A DNA stretch of 64,000 bases from Burkholderiaceae bacterium 16 (GTDB taxonomy: Bacteria; Pseudomonadota; Gammaproteobacteria; Burkholderiales; Burkholderiaceae): NCBI GenBank assembly GCA_000955785.1, contig JYOD01000091.1, forward strand, positions 30,880-94,879. The letters run 5' to 3'. A model generated the notes under the pieces. That model worked only from the letters and a program-made list of their open reading frames with translations. It was not told where the DNA came from and ran no database searches. The position numbers and the translations under genes were made by a program. This document shows positions 54,179 to 63,273 of the stretch, one piece after another (the stretch's first letter is position 1; each line of letters starts with the position of its first letter).

Positions 54179-54686
54179 TGTTGATTTGCACGGAATCCTG
54201 ACCCGGGATTTGCACTGAATATTGACCCCGACCGGGCTTGTTCCTGCTGTTCCTGGCGCCAGCGACGCGCAAAGGCCGCCACCCGATCATAGGAGCCGGT
54301 GAATCCGAGCGCACACCGATCCGCGTGAATCTGCTTCAGCGTGCGCCGTTGCTTGCGTGGTTTATTGGCCTCGGTCTTGAGCCAGGCCGAGAGCTTGGCG
54401 GCATGGCCGTCCAGCTTGCTTGGACTCTGTCGGGCCGGGTAGGCGGGTGCAGTGACATCAGCGCGCAGGTAGCGCCTGACCGTGTTCCTGGAGATGCCCA
54501 GGCGTCTGGCGATCTCGCGCAGCGAGATCTGATCACGAAGATGCCAGCGTCGAATGATGCTTAGTATGGCCACGTCGATCACTCCGAACTCCCGCCCGTT
54601 GCCGAGCAGGACAGTGTTTTATACGTGGGTCAACATTCGATGCAAATAACGGCCTTGCCTGGGTCAGGTTCGGATGCAAATCAACA
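54179..54686. mobile_element. internally deleted IS21 family element with both ends and a target duplication
   Basis: The ends are inverted copies: TGTTGATTTGCA at 54179-54190 and TGCAAATCAACA at 54675-54686, with further shared inner blocks (CTGACCC and ATTTGCA-GAAT-TTGACCC) as in IS21's multiple terminal repeats. CACAAG directly precedes the left end (54173-54178) and follows the right end (54687-54692), a 6-bp target duplication. Only the 5' part of istA remains; the rest of istA and all of istB are missing. At 508 bp it is a MITE-like derivative that a complete IS21 relative might still mobilise. Confidence 0.8.
54230..54582 (-). pseudogene. istA: IS21 transposase istA, 5' fragment only
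   Basis: From the GTG at 54582 the frame gives the IstA N-terminal helix-turn-helix (IIRRWHLRDQISLREIARRL, then GISRNTVRRYLRAD) and a linker (RKQRRTLKQIHADRCALGF), then runs into the element's other end after RRWRQEQQEQ near 54230. About 115 residues remain of some 400-500; the DDE core is absent. Confidence 0.85.
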
Positions 54687-54738
54687 CACAAGCAATATGG
54701 CAACGGCCCGAAAGCCGAACACAGGCATGCAAATCGGC

Positions 54739-54763
54739 TACAATAGGAACGATTTTCATTTAC
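54739..54763 (+). promoter_or_regulatory. feo promoter -10 with overlapping possible Fur box
   Basis: TACAAT at 54739-54744 is a good -10 hexamer. Directly after it, 54745-54763 read on the minus strand as GTAAATGAAAATCGTTCCT, matches 12 of 19 positions of the Fur consensus. Iron-dependent repression of feoAB is well known. The IS21 remnant ends about 50 bp upstream, so its insertion may have replaced the original -35 region. Confidence 0.4.
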
Positions 54764-54824
54764 CAACCCTGGTGTGAGTTTGCCGACCGCGTGCCGTGCC
54801 TCGCGCCAACGGACTGGAAGCCAC

Positions 54825-55130
54825 ATGCGGTTGTCTGACCTTGCGCGGCGCACCGCCGCTGTCATCGTGTCTGTCGATGACAACTCTCCTAACGATCCGG
54901 TAGCACGCCGCTTGCGCGAACTCGGCTTTGTGCCGGGCGAAGCCGTACAGGTCATTGCGCTGGGACCGTTCGGCATGGATCCCCTTGTCGCCCAGGTTGG
55001 CTTTACCCGGTTTGCATTGCGCCGCGCCGAAGCGGCCCGCATTACCGTGGAAGCGGTCAGCGCTTCCGTCTCCAGCATCACGCCGGCAGCGCAGCCCGAC
55101 GCGCCCGCCGCCAAACGCTCCGCTGCCTGA
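54825..55130 (+). CDS. feoA: ferrous iron transport protein A
   Basis: 101 residues from the ATG at 54825, with GGAAG upstream. The FeoA SH3-like fold is seen in MRLSDLARRTAAVIVS, VARRLRELGFVPGEAVQVIA and PLVAQVGFTRFALRRAEAAR. A Pro/Ala-rich tail of about 20 residues follows. FeoA is a small cytoplasmic partner of FeoB. The feoB start lies 19 bp downstream. Confidence 0.93.
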   Translation: MRLSDLARRTAAVIVSVDDNSPNDPVARRLRELGFVPGEAVQVIALGPFGMDPLVAQVGFTRFALRRAEAARITVEAVSASVSSITPAAQPDAPAAKRSAA

Positions 55131-55149
55131 CCAGGCACCTGCCAAGAAT

Positions 55150-57021
55150 ATGTCTGTCGCCTCCCCGACTTCCGCTTCCCAGCGTCCCGCTTTGCGCGTT
55201 GCGCTGGTGGGCAATCCCAACTGCGGCAAGACCGCCCTGTTCAATCGCCTGACCGGCAGCCGCCAGAAGGTGGCCAACTATGCGGGCGTCACTGTCGAGC
55301 GCAAGGAAGGCCATTTCGTTTCGCCGGCCGGGCGCCAGGTGCGGGTGCTCGACCTGCCGGGTGCATATAGCCTGCACGCGGCCAGCCTGGACGAAGCCAT
55401 CACGCGCGATATCTGCCTGGGGCAGCGCCCGGGCGAGCCGCGCCCCGACCTGCTGGTGTCGGTGGTGGATGCCACCAACCTGCGCCTGCACCTGCGCTTC
55501 GTGCTGGAGCTGCGCCGCCTCGGCCTGCCGATGGTGCTGGTGCTCAATATGAGCGACGCCGCGGCCAAGCGCGGCATCCACATCGATCGCGACAAGCTGT
55601 CCGCCGCGCTCGGCGTGCCGGTGGTGGAGACGGTGGCCGTCAAGCGCAATGGCGCCGCCAACCTGCTGGCCGCGCTCGACGCCGCCCTGCCCGCGGCGCC
55701 GCAGGCCGCCGCCGAAAGCGCTTCCGACCTGGACGTCCACCAGGAGGTCAAGCGCCTGCTGGATGCGTCCGTCACGATGCCGGCGCGCACCGCCGCCATG
55801 GACGACCGGCTCGACCGCATCCTGCTGCACCCGGTGTTCGGGCTGCTGATCCTGGCCGTGCTGCTGTTCCTGATGTTCCAGGCGGTGTTCTCATGGGCAG
55901 CGCCGCTGATGGACGGCATCGAGGGCGGCGTGCACTGGTTCGGCGAGATCGTCGGCAGCCACCTGCCAGAAGGCATGCTGCGCAGCCTGCTGGTGGATGG
56001 CCTGATTGCCGGCCTGGGCGCCGTCGTCGTGTTCCTGCCGCAGATCCTGATCCTGTTCCTCTTCATCCTGACGCTGGAAGAATCCGGCTACCTGCCGCGC
56101 GCAGCCTTCCTGCTCGACCGACTGATGATGGGCGCGGGCTTGTCCGGCCGTTCCTTTATCCCGCTGCTGTCGAGCTTTGCCTGCGCGATTCCCGGCATCA
56201 TGGCCACGCGCACCATCCAGGACCCGCGCGACCGCCTCGCGACCATCCTGGTGGCGCCGCTGATGACCTGCTCCGCGCGCCTGCCGGTATACGCGCTGCT
56301 GATCGGCGCCTTCATCCCGGCGCGCACGGTGATGGGGCTGTTCAATCTGCAGGGGCTCGTGCTGTTTGCGCTCTATGTGGCGGGCATCGTGAGCGCACTG
56401 GTGGTGGCCTATGTGCTGAAGTATTTCCGCCGCGACCGCACCGACCACCCGCTGCTGATGGAGCTGCCCTCGTACCGCATCCCCAATGCGCGCGACGTGG
56501 CGATCGGCCTGTGGGAGCGTGCCCGCATCTTCCTGTCCCGCGTGGGCAAGGTGATTCTGACGCTGACGGTGCTGCTGTGGTTCCTGGCCACCTTCCCGTC
56601 GCCGCCGGACGGCGCCACCGCCCCGGCCATCGACTACAGCTTCGCCGGCATGATCGGCCGCGCGCTGGAGCATGTCTTCGCACCGGTGGGCTTCAACTGG
56701 CAGATCTGCATTGCGCTGGTGCCCGGCCTGGCCGCGCGCGAAGTCGCCGTGGGCGCGCTGGCCACCGTCTATGCCCTGTCGGGCAGCGAGGACGCGATGG
56801 CCAGCCAGCTGGCACCGATGATCGCCGCGCAATGGTCGCTCGCCACCGCTTTGTCGCTGCTGGCGTGGTTCGTGTTCGCGCCGCAGTGCATCTCCACGCT
56901 GGCGGTGATCCGGCGCGAGACCGGCTCCTGGAAGGTGATGGCGGCTTCGACTGCCTACCTGGCGGGGCTGGGCTACGTGGCAGCCTTTGCCACATACCGC
57001 ATCGCCCTGATGCTCAGCTAA
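55150..57021 (+). CDS. feoB: ferrous iron transport protein B (G-protein-coupled iron permease)
   Basis: 623 residues. The N-terminal G domain has G1 (LVGNPNCGKTALFNRL), G2 (NYAGVTVERKEG), G3 (DLPGAYSL) and G4 (LVLNMSDAA). Membrane gate regions follow, with the conserved Cys of FACAIPGIMATR and LMTCSARLPVY. It is shorter than the 773 residues of E. coli FeoB, as is common in this group. It moves Fe(II) across the inner membrane. It is followed after 16 bp by a cysteine-rich protein. Confidence 0.96.
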   Translation: MSVASPTSASQRPALRVALVGNPNCGKTALFNRLTGSRQKVANYAGVTVERKEGHFVSPAGRQVRVLDLPGAYSLHAASLDEAITRDICLGQRPGEPRPDLLVSVVDATNLRLHLRFVLELRRLGLPMVLVLNMSDAAAKRGIHIDRDKLSAALGVPVVETVAVKRNGAANLLAALDAALPAAPQAAAESASDLDVHQEVKRLLDASVTMPARTAAMDDRLDRILLHPVFGLLILAVLLFLMFQAVFSWAAPLMDGIEGGVHWFGEIVGSHLPEGMLRSLLVDGLIAGLGAVVVFLPQILILFLFILTLEESGYLPRAAFLLDRLMMGAGLSGRSFIPLLSSFACAIPGIMATRTIQDPRDRLATILVAPLMTCSARLPVYALLIGAFIPARTVMGLFNLQGLVLFALYVAGIVSALVVAYVLKYFRRDRTDHPLLMELPSYRIPNARDVAIGLWERARIFLSRVGKVILTLTVLLWFLATFPSPPDGATAPAIDYSFAGMIGRALEHVFAPVGFNWQICIALVPGLAAREVAVGALATVYALSGSEDAMASQLAPMIAAQWSLATALSLLAWFVFAPQCISTLAVIRRETGSWKVMAASTAYLAGLGYVAAFATYRIALMLS

Positions 57022-57037
57022 CCAGCAGCGCCCAGCC

Positions 57038-57358
57038 ATGAACTTCTACCACGCCGTCGAAACCCTGCTCGTACCCTTGATCGTGCTGGTCTGCGCGCTC
57101 TCCGTGCTGGCGCGCTATGCGCCGCGCACGCGCGAGCTGGTCAAGGCGTGGCTGGCGGCGAGCCTGGGCGGCAGCGCCGCCACCGGCTGGCGCCAGCGCG
57201 CCGTGGCATGGCTGGCACCGCAGGCCGCGGCCGGCTGCGCCAGCGGCTGCGACAGCGGCGGGGGCAATACCTGCGACTCCAGCACGGCGCAGGGCGAGCA
57301 GCCGGCGCCCGGCAAACAGGCCGGCGAGCAGGTCATCCGCTTCGTGGCCAAGCGCTGA
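57038..57358 (+). CDS. FeoB-associated cysteine-rich membrane protein
   Basis: 106 residues: an N-terminal transmembrane segment (ETLLVPLIVLVCALSVLARY), a basic region, then a Cys cluster (GCASGCDSGGGNTC). No FeoC winged helix is present. Small Cys-rich proteins after feoB are frequent and may replace FeoC, binding iron or an iron-sulfur cluster; that role is inferred. The 16-bp gap from feoB implies co-transcription. Confidence 0.75.
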   Translation: MNFYHAVETLLVPLIVLVCALSVLARYAPRTRELVKAWLAASLGGSAATGWRQRAVAWLAPQAAAGCASGCDSGGGNTCDSSTAQGEQPAPGKQAGEQVIRFVAKR

Positions 57359-57731
57359 AACACCCTCAAGACCCATCGCGAACCCTGTTTCCGATCCACG
57401 CAGAAACGCACGCAGAAACGGGTACGCCCTGGGTTCGCCGGGGCTGAATCCCGCGCCTTTTCCCGCTTCCTTTCCCCCTCCGCCTGCGCCGGTCTTTCTC
57501 TTCCCGCCAGGAAGCCCGGGCCAGGCAGTCTCCACGGTGTTGCGCCAGCGTCCAGGCTCTCATGCACGAGCAGTTGCCGGATTCCCAACGCGTTACGGTA
57601 TTTTCCCGAATGCCAGGCCAACCTCTCCTTGCTTGTGCAGTGCGCCGACAATGACAACGACGCCCGGCAGATAAGCATGCCGGGCGCCGCGTCAAAGCTG
57701 AGAAGGCGTACAGGATGACCTGGCCCTCGTA
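57359..57731. other. intergenic region, no gene seen
   Basis: 373 bp between the converging feo operon and the Ig-like lipoprotein gene. A direct repeat of ACGCAGAAACG near 57400-57420 is visible. I see no gene, and no clear terminator with a T-run. Confidence 0.5.
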
Positions 57732-59093
57732 TCAGATCACCGTTCCCGGAATCGTGATCGAGATCGGCTGCAACTCGGGGCCTGCCGTGCAGGTTGCCGT
57801 CACGGAGAAGTCGCCAAGCGCCAGGGGCGTCACTACGATCTGCGCGGCATCGACGCCAGGCCCGAACGTCACGTTTGCGCTGCTGGTCCAGCTCCAGCCG
57901 GTGCAGTTGAGGGACGGGCTTGCCGCACCGAAGAACATAAGCTTGGCGCTGACTGGAATGGGCACCGGCAGCGACAGCAGCAGCTTCAGGGGCTGCGGCC
58001 CGCTATACACCAACGCCCATTTCGGCTGCTCCGTCACCGTCAGGCTGGCCTTGGGCGTACTGGATATCTTGGAACTTGCAGCCGTCACCAGCAACTGGCT
58101 CTGCACGGTGGGCGTGCCAATCACGATATTGCTGCTCACCACGGCTTGCCGCGTGGCCGGAGTCGCGGAGACGGACAGCGTCGGGGAAGCGATCGCATAG
58201 CTCCAGGTGCCGTCGAAGTCCGCGGTGGAATCATGTGAGTCGCTGCGGATCACGCGGGCGCCAAAGGTCTGCGGATAGCCATTGAGCACGGTCAGCGTAC
58301 TGATCGGCGTTCCCCCCTGCGACAGTTCGAGCTGGTACGTGTAGCTGGTGTTCTTCTGCACCGTCACCAGCATTTGCCCGCTGACAGGACTGCCGTTGGG
58401 CGCGGTGACCGACACGGTGACCGTGCCGACCGCTTCGGTCGTATCAGAGCTGTTGCCCCCCTTGAGCGAAGCCGAGTTCTGCGCGGCACTGACTTGCACG
58501 TTGGAAATCGAACTGGCCCAGGCCCAGTCATGCACGGCCGCGCTGACGTCGTTGCCGTTGCCATCGACCAGCTTCGCCGTGACTGGCTGCACCTGGCCGT
58601 CGACCAGCGACAGGACCGGATTCGACAGCGCCAGGTTGTAGCTGACAGTGCCCGGCTGCACTGTCACCGTCGCGGTCTGTGCGGGCAACTGCGTGGTGGT
58701 GTTGTCGGCCGCCTTGACGCTGGCGACCACCTGGATGGTGGCCGTACCCACCGCCATGCCTGTCACGGTGGCGCTGCCGTTTGCAGCGGCGGCAGGGATC
58801 ACGGTGGCCACTGTATTGGCTGACGAAGTCCAGGCGAAGCTGGTGGAAGAGGTCACGTCCGTGCCCTTGCTGTCCACCACCGACGCTGACATCGAAATGC
58901 TGCGCCCCACGCCCACCTGTCCCGAGGTCATCGTGAGCGTTACCGAGTATTTCAACGGTGTCGTATCGGCCGCGGTGCTCGCCGTGCTGGGCGCGGCCGA
59001 ACTTCCCCCGCCGCCCCCGCCACCGCAACCCGCCACCAGCAATGCCATGGCGCCACAGGCCAGCCATGCTGGCCACCTCTTGGTGTTTGTCAT
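57732..59093 (-). CDS. lipoprotein with bacterial Ig-like domains
   Basis: 453 residues from the ATG at 59093 with GGGAGA upstream. Signal and lipobox (MALLVAGC) are followed by a run of seven Gly and then Ig-like (BID_2-type) domains: about 45-145 (SVTLTMTSGQVGVGRSISM through VGTATIQVVA), about 150-265, and two more diverged units to the end. Thr, Ser and Val are abundant and Cys scarce, as in surface beta-sandwich proteins. It is probably anchored to the outer membrane; role unknown. It has no operon partner. Confidence 0.8.
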   Translation of the reverse strand: MTNTKRWPAWLACGAMALLVAGCGGGGGGGSSAAPSTASTAADTTPLKYSVTLTMTSGQVGVGRSISMSASVVDSKGTDVTSSTSFAWTSSANTVATVIPAAAANGSATVTGMAVGTATIQVVASVKAADNTTTQLPAQTATVTVQPGTVSYNLALSNPVLSLVDGQVQPVTAKLVDGNGNDVSAAVHDWAWASSISNVQVSAAQNSASLKGGNSSDTTEAVGTVTVSVTAPNGSPVSGQMLVTVQKNTSYTYQLELSQGGTPISTLTVLNGYPQTFGARVIRSDSHDSTADFDGTWSYAIASPTLSVSATPATRQAVVSSNIVIGTPTVQSQLLVTAASSKISSTPKASLTVTEQPKWALVYSGPQPLKLLLSLPVPIPVSAKLMFFGAASPSLNCTGWSWTSSANVTFGPGVDAAQIVVTPLALGDFSVTATCTAGPELQPISITIPGTVI

Positions 59094-59792
59094 GATGTCT
59101 CCCCCGTATGGCGTCCTGTCCGCGAGCCATGCCGAATGAGGCAAAAGGCGCAGGTGCCGAATCTGGTTTTCCGGACGCGCCAGCTGAGAAAATGGCGGAA
59201 TCTCTGGTCGCGTCGCTTACCAGACTAGTCAGGATGTGCGGGCTGCTGTACCAGCCAGACGGTTGAGGGTTCGAGGCTTATGTGCGGCAGCGCTCATCCC
59301 CGCGCCGCCATCCGTCAGGGTGAAATGCGATAGGCGCACCTTTGCGGCTCAGGCCCGCCCGAAGGCGATGCGGCGGCGCCCTTGACGCCCCCGCGTCAAC
59401 TCGACTACTCTTGCCAGATGCTTGCCGCTTCGCTGGCGACAGGCATGCAACGCAAGTGATCAGCGCAACCACGGAAGCCGTGCCATCCGGACCGCTTCCC
59501 GCACCGCACGCAATGCACCAAGCCACCTGCTCCCACCGCCAGGCCGCCGATGCTTCCAGCATCGCCGCAGCCGTGCGCGTGCCGGCAGCAGGCCGTGTGC
59601 CGGGCACCGCATTGGCTCCGGCGCTATCGGCGCCGCGTCTCTCCTCCTCGCTACCGCTAGACCTACTGATCGGTTGCCGGGCCTAGTGCCTCGTGGCAGT
59701 TCGGCAGCCTCGCGCCACCCTTTTTCCGCCATAGCGTTTTGGCGCTCTGGCGTATTGTGTCTTGCATCTTCCCGCGAGGAAGGAGAACCGTC
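59094..59792. other. long intergenic region upstream of leuA
   Basis: About 700 bp between the divergent lipoprotein gene and leuA. Several open frames occur on both strands, but none has a recognisable domain or a ribosome site. I found no leucine-rich leader peptide or T-box-like structure. Promoters of both genes must lie here. Confidence 0.5.
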
Positions 59793-61493
59793 ATGATGTT
59801 GCGCAACCCCGCCGCCAAGTACCGCCCCGCCATCGCCGTCGATATCGCCGACCGCACCTGGCCTGACCAGCGCATCACGCGCGCGCCGATCTGGATGAGC
59901 ACCGATCTGCGCGATGGCAACCAGGCCCTGATCGAGCCGATGAACCCGCAGCGCAAACTCCGTTTCTTCGAGCAACTGGTAAAGATCGGCCTGAAGCAGA
60001 TCGAGGTGGCGTTCCCCTCAGCATCGCAGACCGATTTCGATTTCGTGCGGATGCTGATCGAGGAAGACCGCATTCCGGATGACGTGACCATCGTGGTGCT
60101 GACGCAGGCGCGCGAGGACCTGATCCGTCGCACCATCGATTCCGTGCGCGGCGCGGCTCGCGCCGTGGTGCATCTCTACAATCCCATCGCTCCCGCGTTT
60201 CGCCGCATTGTGTTCGGTGCCAGCCGCGAGGAGGTCAAGGAGATCGCCCTGGAGGGCACGCGGCTGATCAAGGCGTTGACCGATGCCATGCCCGAGACGG
60301 CATGGAGCTACGAATACTCGCCGGAAACCTTCAGCATGACCGAGCTGGATTTCTCGCTCGAGGTCTGCGATGCGGTGTCCGCGATCTGGCAGCCGAGCGC
60401 TGCGCGCCCCCTGATCCTGAACCTGCCGACCACGGTGGAATGCAGCACGCCCAATATCTTCGCCGACCAGATCGAATGGATGCACCGCCATCTCGCAAGG
60501 CGCGCTGACATCGTGCTGTCGGTCCATCCGCACAATGACCGCGGCACCGCGGTGGCTGCCGCCGAGCTGGCCGTGATGGCCGGCGCGGATCGCGTGGAGG
60601 GTTGCCTGTTTGGCAATGGCGAGCGTACCGGTAATGTGGACCTGGTCACGCTGGCGCTGAATCTCTACACGCAGGGCGTGGACCCTGGGCTCGATTTTTC
60701 CGATATCGACGAAGTGCGCCATTGCGTGGAGCATTGCAACCAGCTTCCGGTGCATCCGCGGCACCCCTATGTGGGCGACCTCGTCTTCACGGCCTTCTCG
60801 GGCTCGCACCAGGACGCGATCCGCAAAGGCTTCGCCCAGCAGAAGCCTGACGAGATCTGGGAAGTGCCCTACCTGCCGATCGACCCGGCCGACCTTGGCC
60901 GCAGCTACGACGCGGTGATCCGCGTCAACAGCCAGTCCGGCAAGGGCGGCATGGCCTACCTGCTGGAACAGGTGCATGGCATCTATATGCCGCGGCGCCT
61001 GCAGATCGAGTTCAGCCGCGCAGTGCAGGCGATGACCGACGAGAGCGGGCTCGAAGCCAGCGCCGACGACCTCTACGGCTTGTTCCAGCGCGAGTATCTC
61101 GAACACGCAGCGCCGTTGCGCTATGTGGACCACCAGATGGTGTCCGATAGCGAAGGCCACGTGGAAATCGAAGTGGCATTGCTGCACGACGGCGAGTCCG
61201 TCAGCGTGCGCGGCCGGGGTAACGGCCCGATCGATGCTTTCGTCGGCGCCTTCGCCAGCGCGCTCGACGCGCCGGTACGTGTGATGGATTACCACGAGCA
61301 CGCGCTGTCGTCCGGCGCCAATGCCGCCGCGGCTTGCTATGTGGAAGTGCGTGTTGGCGATTCCGCCACCGGTTTCGGCGCCGGCATCGATGCCAATATT
61401 GTCACGGCGTCGCTCAAGGCGGTGGTGTCCGGCGTGAACCGCCACCTGCGCGCCACTGGCCAGTCGCAACGCGAGGAAGCCCTGGCCGGCTGA
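59793..61493 (+). CDS. leuA: 2-isopropylmalate synthase
   Basis: 566 residues, the long LeuA form. The ATG at 59793 follows AAGGAGA by about 7 bases. The catalytic barrel shows MSTDLRDGNQALIEPM, the metal-binding LSVHPHNDRGTAV and the LeuA signature EGCLFGNGERTGNVDL. Beyond about residue 430 lies the leucine-binding regulatory domain (HVEIEVALLHDGESVSVRG). It condenses acetyl-CoA with 2-oxoisovalerate in leucine synthesis and is usually inhibited by leucine. leuBCD are not nearby. Confidence 0.95.
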   Translation: MMLRNPAAKYRPAIAVDIADRTWPDQRITRAPIWMSTDLRDGNQALIEPMNPQRKLRFFEQLVKIGLKQIEVAFPSASQTDFDFVRMLIEEDRIPDDVTIVVLTQAREDLIRRTIDSVRGAARAVVHLYNPIAPAFRRIVFGASREEVKEIALEGTRLIKALTDAMPETAWSYEYSPETFSMTELDFSLEVCDAVSAIWQPSAARPLILNLPTTVECSTPNIFADQIEWMHRHLARRADIVLSVHPHNDRGTAVAAAELAVMAGADRVEGCLFGNGERTGNVDLVTLALNLYTQGVDPGLDFSDIDEVRHCVEHCNQLPVHPRHPYVGDLVFTAFSGSHQDAIRKGFAQQKPDEIWEVPYLPIDPADLGRSYDAVIRVNSQSGKGGMAYLLEQVHGIYMPRRLQIEFSRAVQAMTDESGLEASADDLYGLFQREYLEHAAPLRYVDHQMVSDSEGHVEIEVALLHDGESVSVRGRGNGPIDAFVGAFASALDAPVRVMDYHEHALSSGANAAAACYVEVRVGDSATGFGAGIDANIVTASLKAVVSGVNRHLRATGQSQREEALAG

Positions 61494-61853
61494 AGTCTGC
61501 CGCGGGAAAAACCGGTGTGCCCCGCCCCCACGGGGCACACCCGGAAAGACGCCCTTGGCGGGACGCCCACGACATGCTTGTTGCTTGACTGTGTGCACAG
61601 CGTAAGGGGCGCCGGTGCCGGATGCCACGAATATTTGCGCATGTCCTTAGAACCCCGGACCAGGATAGGAAATGCGAAAGTCAGGCGGCTTGCCCGCGAT
61701 CCCGCCTGACAACCAGACAGCGGCTGTGGCGACGCTGCGACGCGTACGTACGCGCGCGCCACCGATGCAGTGCTTCTTGCTTTCGGTCAAGACTTGGCTG
61801 GGAACCCTACGCCACACTGTGCGTGAAGTTTCCTACTACACGAGCCAACCATC
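61494..61853. other. intergenic region between leuA and ompW
   Basis: 360 bp. The first 50 bases contain a strong hairpin. The rest should hold the ompW promoter; I see no gene. Confidence 0.5.
61514..61541 (+). terminator. hairpin after leuA, probable terminator
   Basis: GGTGTGCCCCG and CGGGGCACACC form a perfect 11-bp stem with a 6-base loop, 20 bp after the leuA stop. No T-tract follows, so it may terminate poorly or only protect the transcript's 3' end. Confidence 0.55.
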
Positions 61854-62501
61854 ATGAAGAAGCGTCTGTCCTCCCGCCTTTCCACAATCGTTGTTGCTGC
61901 CATCGCCCTGCTCGGCAGCGTTGCCGCGGCGCCCGCCATGGCCGCGCCCGACGAAACCCAGGGCAACTGGATGGTGCGCCTGCGCGCCACCTATCTGGAC
62001 ATGGCCGACAAGTCGGACCCGATCGGCGGCGTTGGCGCATCAGACCGCATCACCGTCAACAACAAGTGGATCCCGGAACTCGACGTCACCTACTTCTTCA
62101 CACCACACATCGCCGCGGAACTGGTGCTGACCGTGCCGCAGAAGCAGAACGTCTACCTTGACGGCAACAAGATCGGTTCCTTCACCCACCTGCCGCCGAC
62201 GCTGCTGGTGCAATATCACTTCATCCCCAACGGTACCTTCCGCCCCTATGTAGGCGCGGGCCTGAACTTCACGCGGATCTGGGGCGCCGACATCGCCAAT
62301 AACTCGCTATCGCTCGACAGCTGGAGCGTGGCGCCTGCCTTGCAGATCGGCATGGACTACAAGCTCACCAAGAACTGGTTCCTCAATGCCGACATCAAGA
62401 AGGTGTGGCTGTCGAGCGACGTCAAGGCGGCCGGCGTCAAGGTCTCGAACGTGAGCCTGGATCCGTGGCTGTTCAGCATGGGTGTGGGCTACCGCTTCTA
62501 A
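61854..62501 (+). CDS. ompW: OmpW family outer membrane protein
   Basis: 215 residues: signal peptide (STIVVAAIALLGSVAAAPAMA), then an eight-stranded barrel with GNWMVRLRATYLDMADKSDP, VTYFFTPHIAAELVLT and FRPYVGAGLNFTRIW, ending in VGYRF as barrel proteins do. OmpW forms a narrow hydrophobic channel for small nonpolar molecules. Single gene, convergent with the HD-GYP gene. Confidence 0.95.
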   Translation: MKKRLSSRLSTIVVAAIALLGSVAAAPAMAAPDETQGNWMVRLRATYLDMADKSDPIGGVGASDRITVNNKWIPELDVTYFFTPHIAAELVLTVPQKQNVYLDGNKIGSFTHLPPTLLVQYHFIPNGTFRPYVGAGLNFTRIWGADIANNSLSLDSWSVAPALQIGMDYKLTKNWFLNADIKKVWLSSDVKAAGVKVSNVSLDPWLFSMGVGYRF

Positions 62502-62562
62502 ACACCTCGAACACGTCGAGCCCTTCGAACGCCTCGGACGCTTTAACCGGGCCTCCAGGCGC

Positions 62563-62608
62563 GCGGCAGATCCCCCGTCAGGCCCTGGCTTGACGGGGGA
62601 TCTGCCGC
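62563..62608. repeat. 18-bp perfect inverted repeat at the end of the HD-GYP gene
   Basis: GCGGCAGATCCCCCGTCA (62563-62580) and TGACGGGGGATCTGCCGC (62591-62608) are exact reverse complements around a 10-base loop. The stop codon of the minus-strand gene is the last codon of the left arm. It could stop transcription from both converging genes, although no T-run flanks it. Confidence 0.75.
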
Positions 62609-63273
62609 AATGCATCGCGATTCAAGCCGTAGAAGCGCGCGACCACGGCCATCTCGGAGCCGGCGCTGAGCAGCACTTGCGCCGACTGCCGGCTGTGCAA
62701 GACCTGCGGGATGTTGGCGAGGAAGACGCTCGTCACGTCCGGGTCGAATTGCGTGCCCGACCCAGCCGAGACGATGGACAGTGCATCGTAGTCCGTCATG
62801 CGGGGGCGATAGCAACGCGCCTCGGTCATCGCGTCGAAGGCATCGGCAACCGCCACGATGCGAGCGGCCAGCGGGATCTCCTGGCCGGCCAGCCCACACG
62901 GATAGCCCGTGCCGTCAAAGCGCTCATGGTGATGATGCGCGACCTGCGATGCGAGCCGCATCAGGGCATTCGAACTACCCGCAAGTATGTTCGCGCCGAT
63001 CTCGGCGTGGCGCTCGATCACCTGTCTCTCTTCGGGAAGCAACTTGCCGGGCTTTAGCAGCACGGCGTCCGGGATGGCGAGCTTGCCGACGTCGTGCGCC
63101 GGCGTGGCGAGCCGTATGCGCTCACACTCCTCGGCACGCAGTCCGACCATTTCCGCAAGGCCGGCCGCAATCGTCGCGGTGCGAACCAGATGGCCAGAGG
63201 CATGCGGATAACGCAAGCAGCCTGCCAGCGTCAGGCTGGCCAGCGTAACGACCGCATGGTGGTTCGTAGTCAT
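62578..63273 (-). CDS. HD-GYP domain protein, probable cyclic-di-GMP phosphodiesterase
   Basis: 231 residues from the ATG at 63273. The HD-GYP core has LATPAHDVGKLAIPDAVLLK, ERHAEIGANILAG and VAHHHHERFDGTGYPCG, which hold the metal-binding His/Asp residues and the GYP motif, followed by DAFDAMTEARCYRP. Such enzymes hydrolyse cyclic-di-GMP to GMP. No receiver or PAS domain is attached, so it is a stand-alone catalytic unit and its input is unknown. Its final codons lie inside a perfect inverted repeat. Confidence 0.9.
   Translation of the reverse strand: MTTNHHAVVTLASLTLAGCLRYPHASGHLVRTATIAAGLAEMVGLRAEECERIRLATPAHDVGKLAIPDAVLLKPGKLLPEERQVIERHAEIGANILAGSSNALMRLASQVAHHHHERFDGTGYPCGLAGQEIPLAARIVAVADAFDAMTEARCYRPRMTDYDALSIVSAGSGTQFDPDVTSVFLANIPQVLHSRQSAQVLLSAGSEMAVVARFYGLNRDALRQIPRQARA

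Noticed and set aside
59094..59792. Possible leucine leader peptide or T-box upstream of leuA
   Set aside because: No short frame rich in Leu codons and no T-box-like conserved stem was found.
60018..61628. 536-codon minus-strand frame opposite leuA
   Set aside because: Full overlap with an unmistakable LeuA gene; shadow of high-GC codon use.
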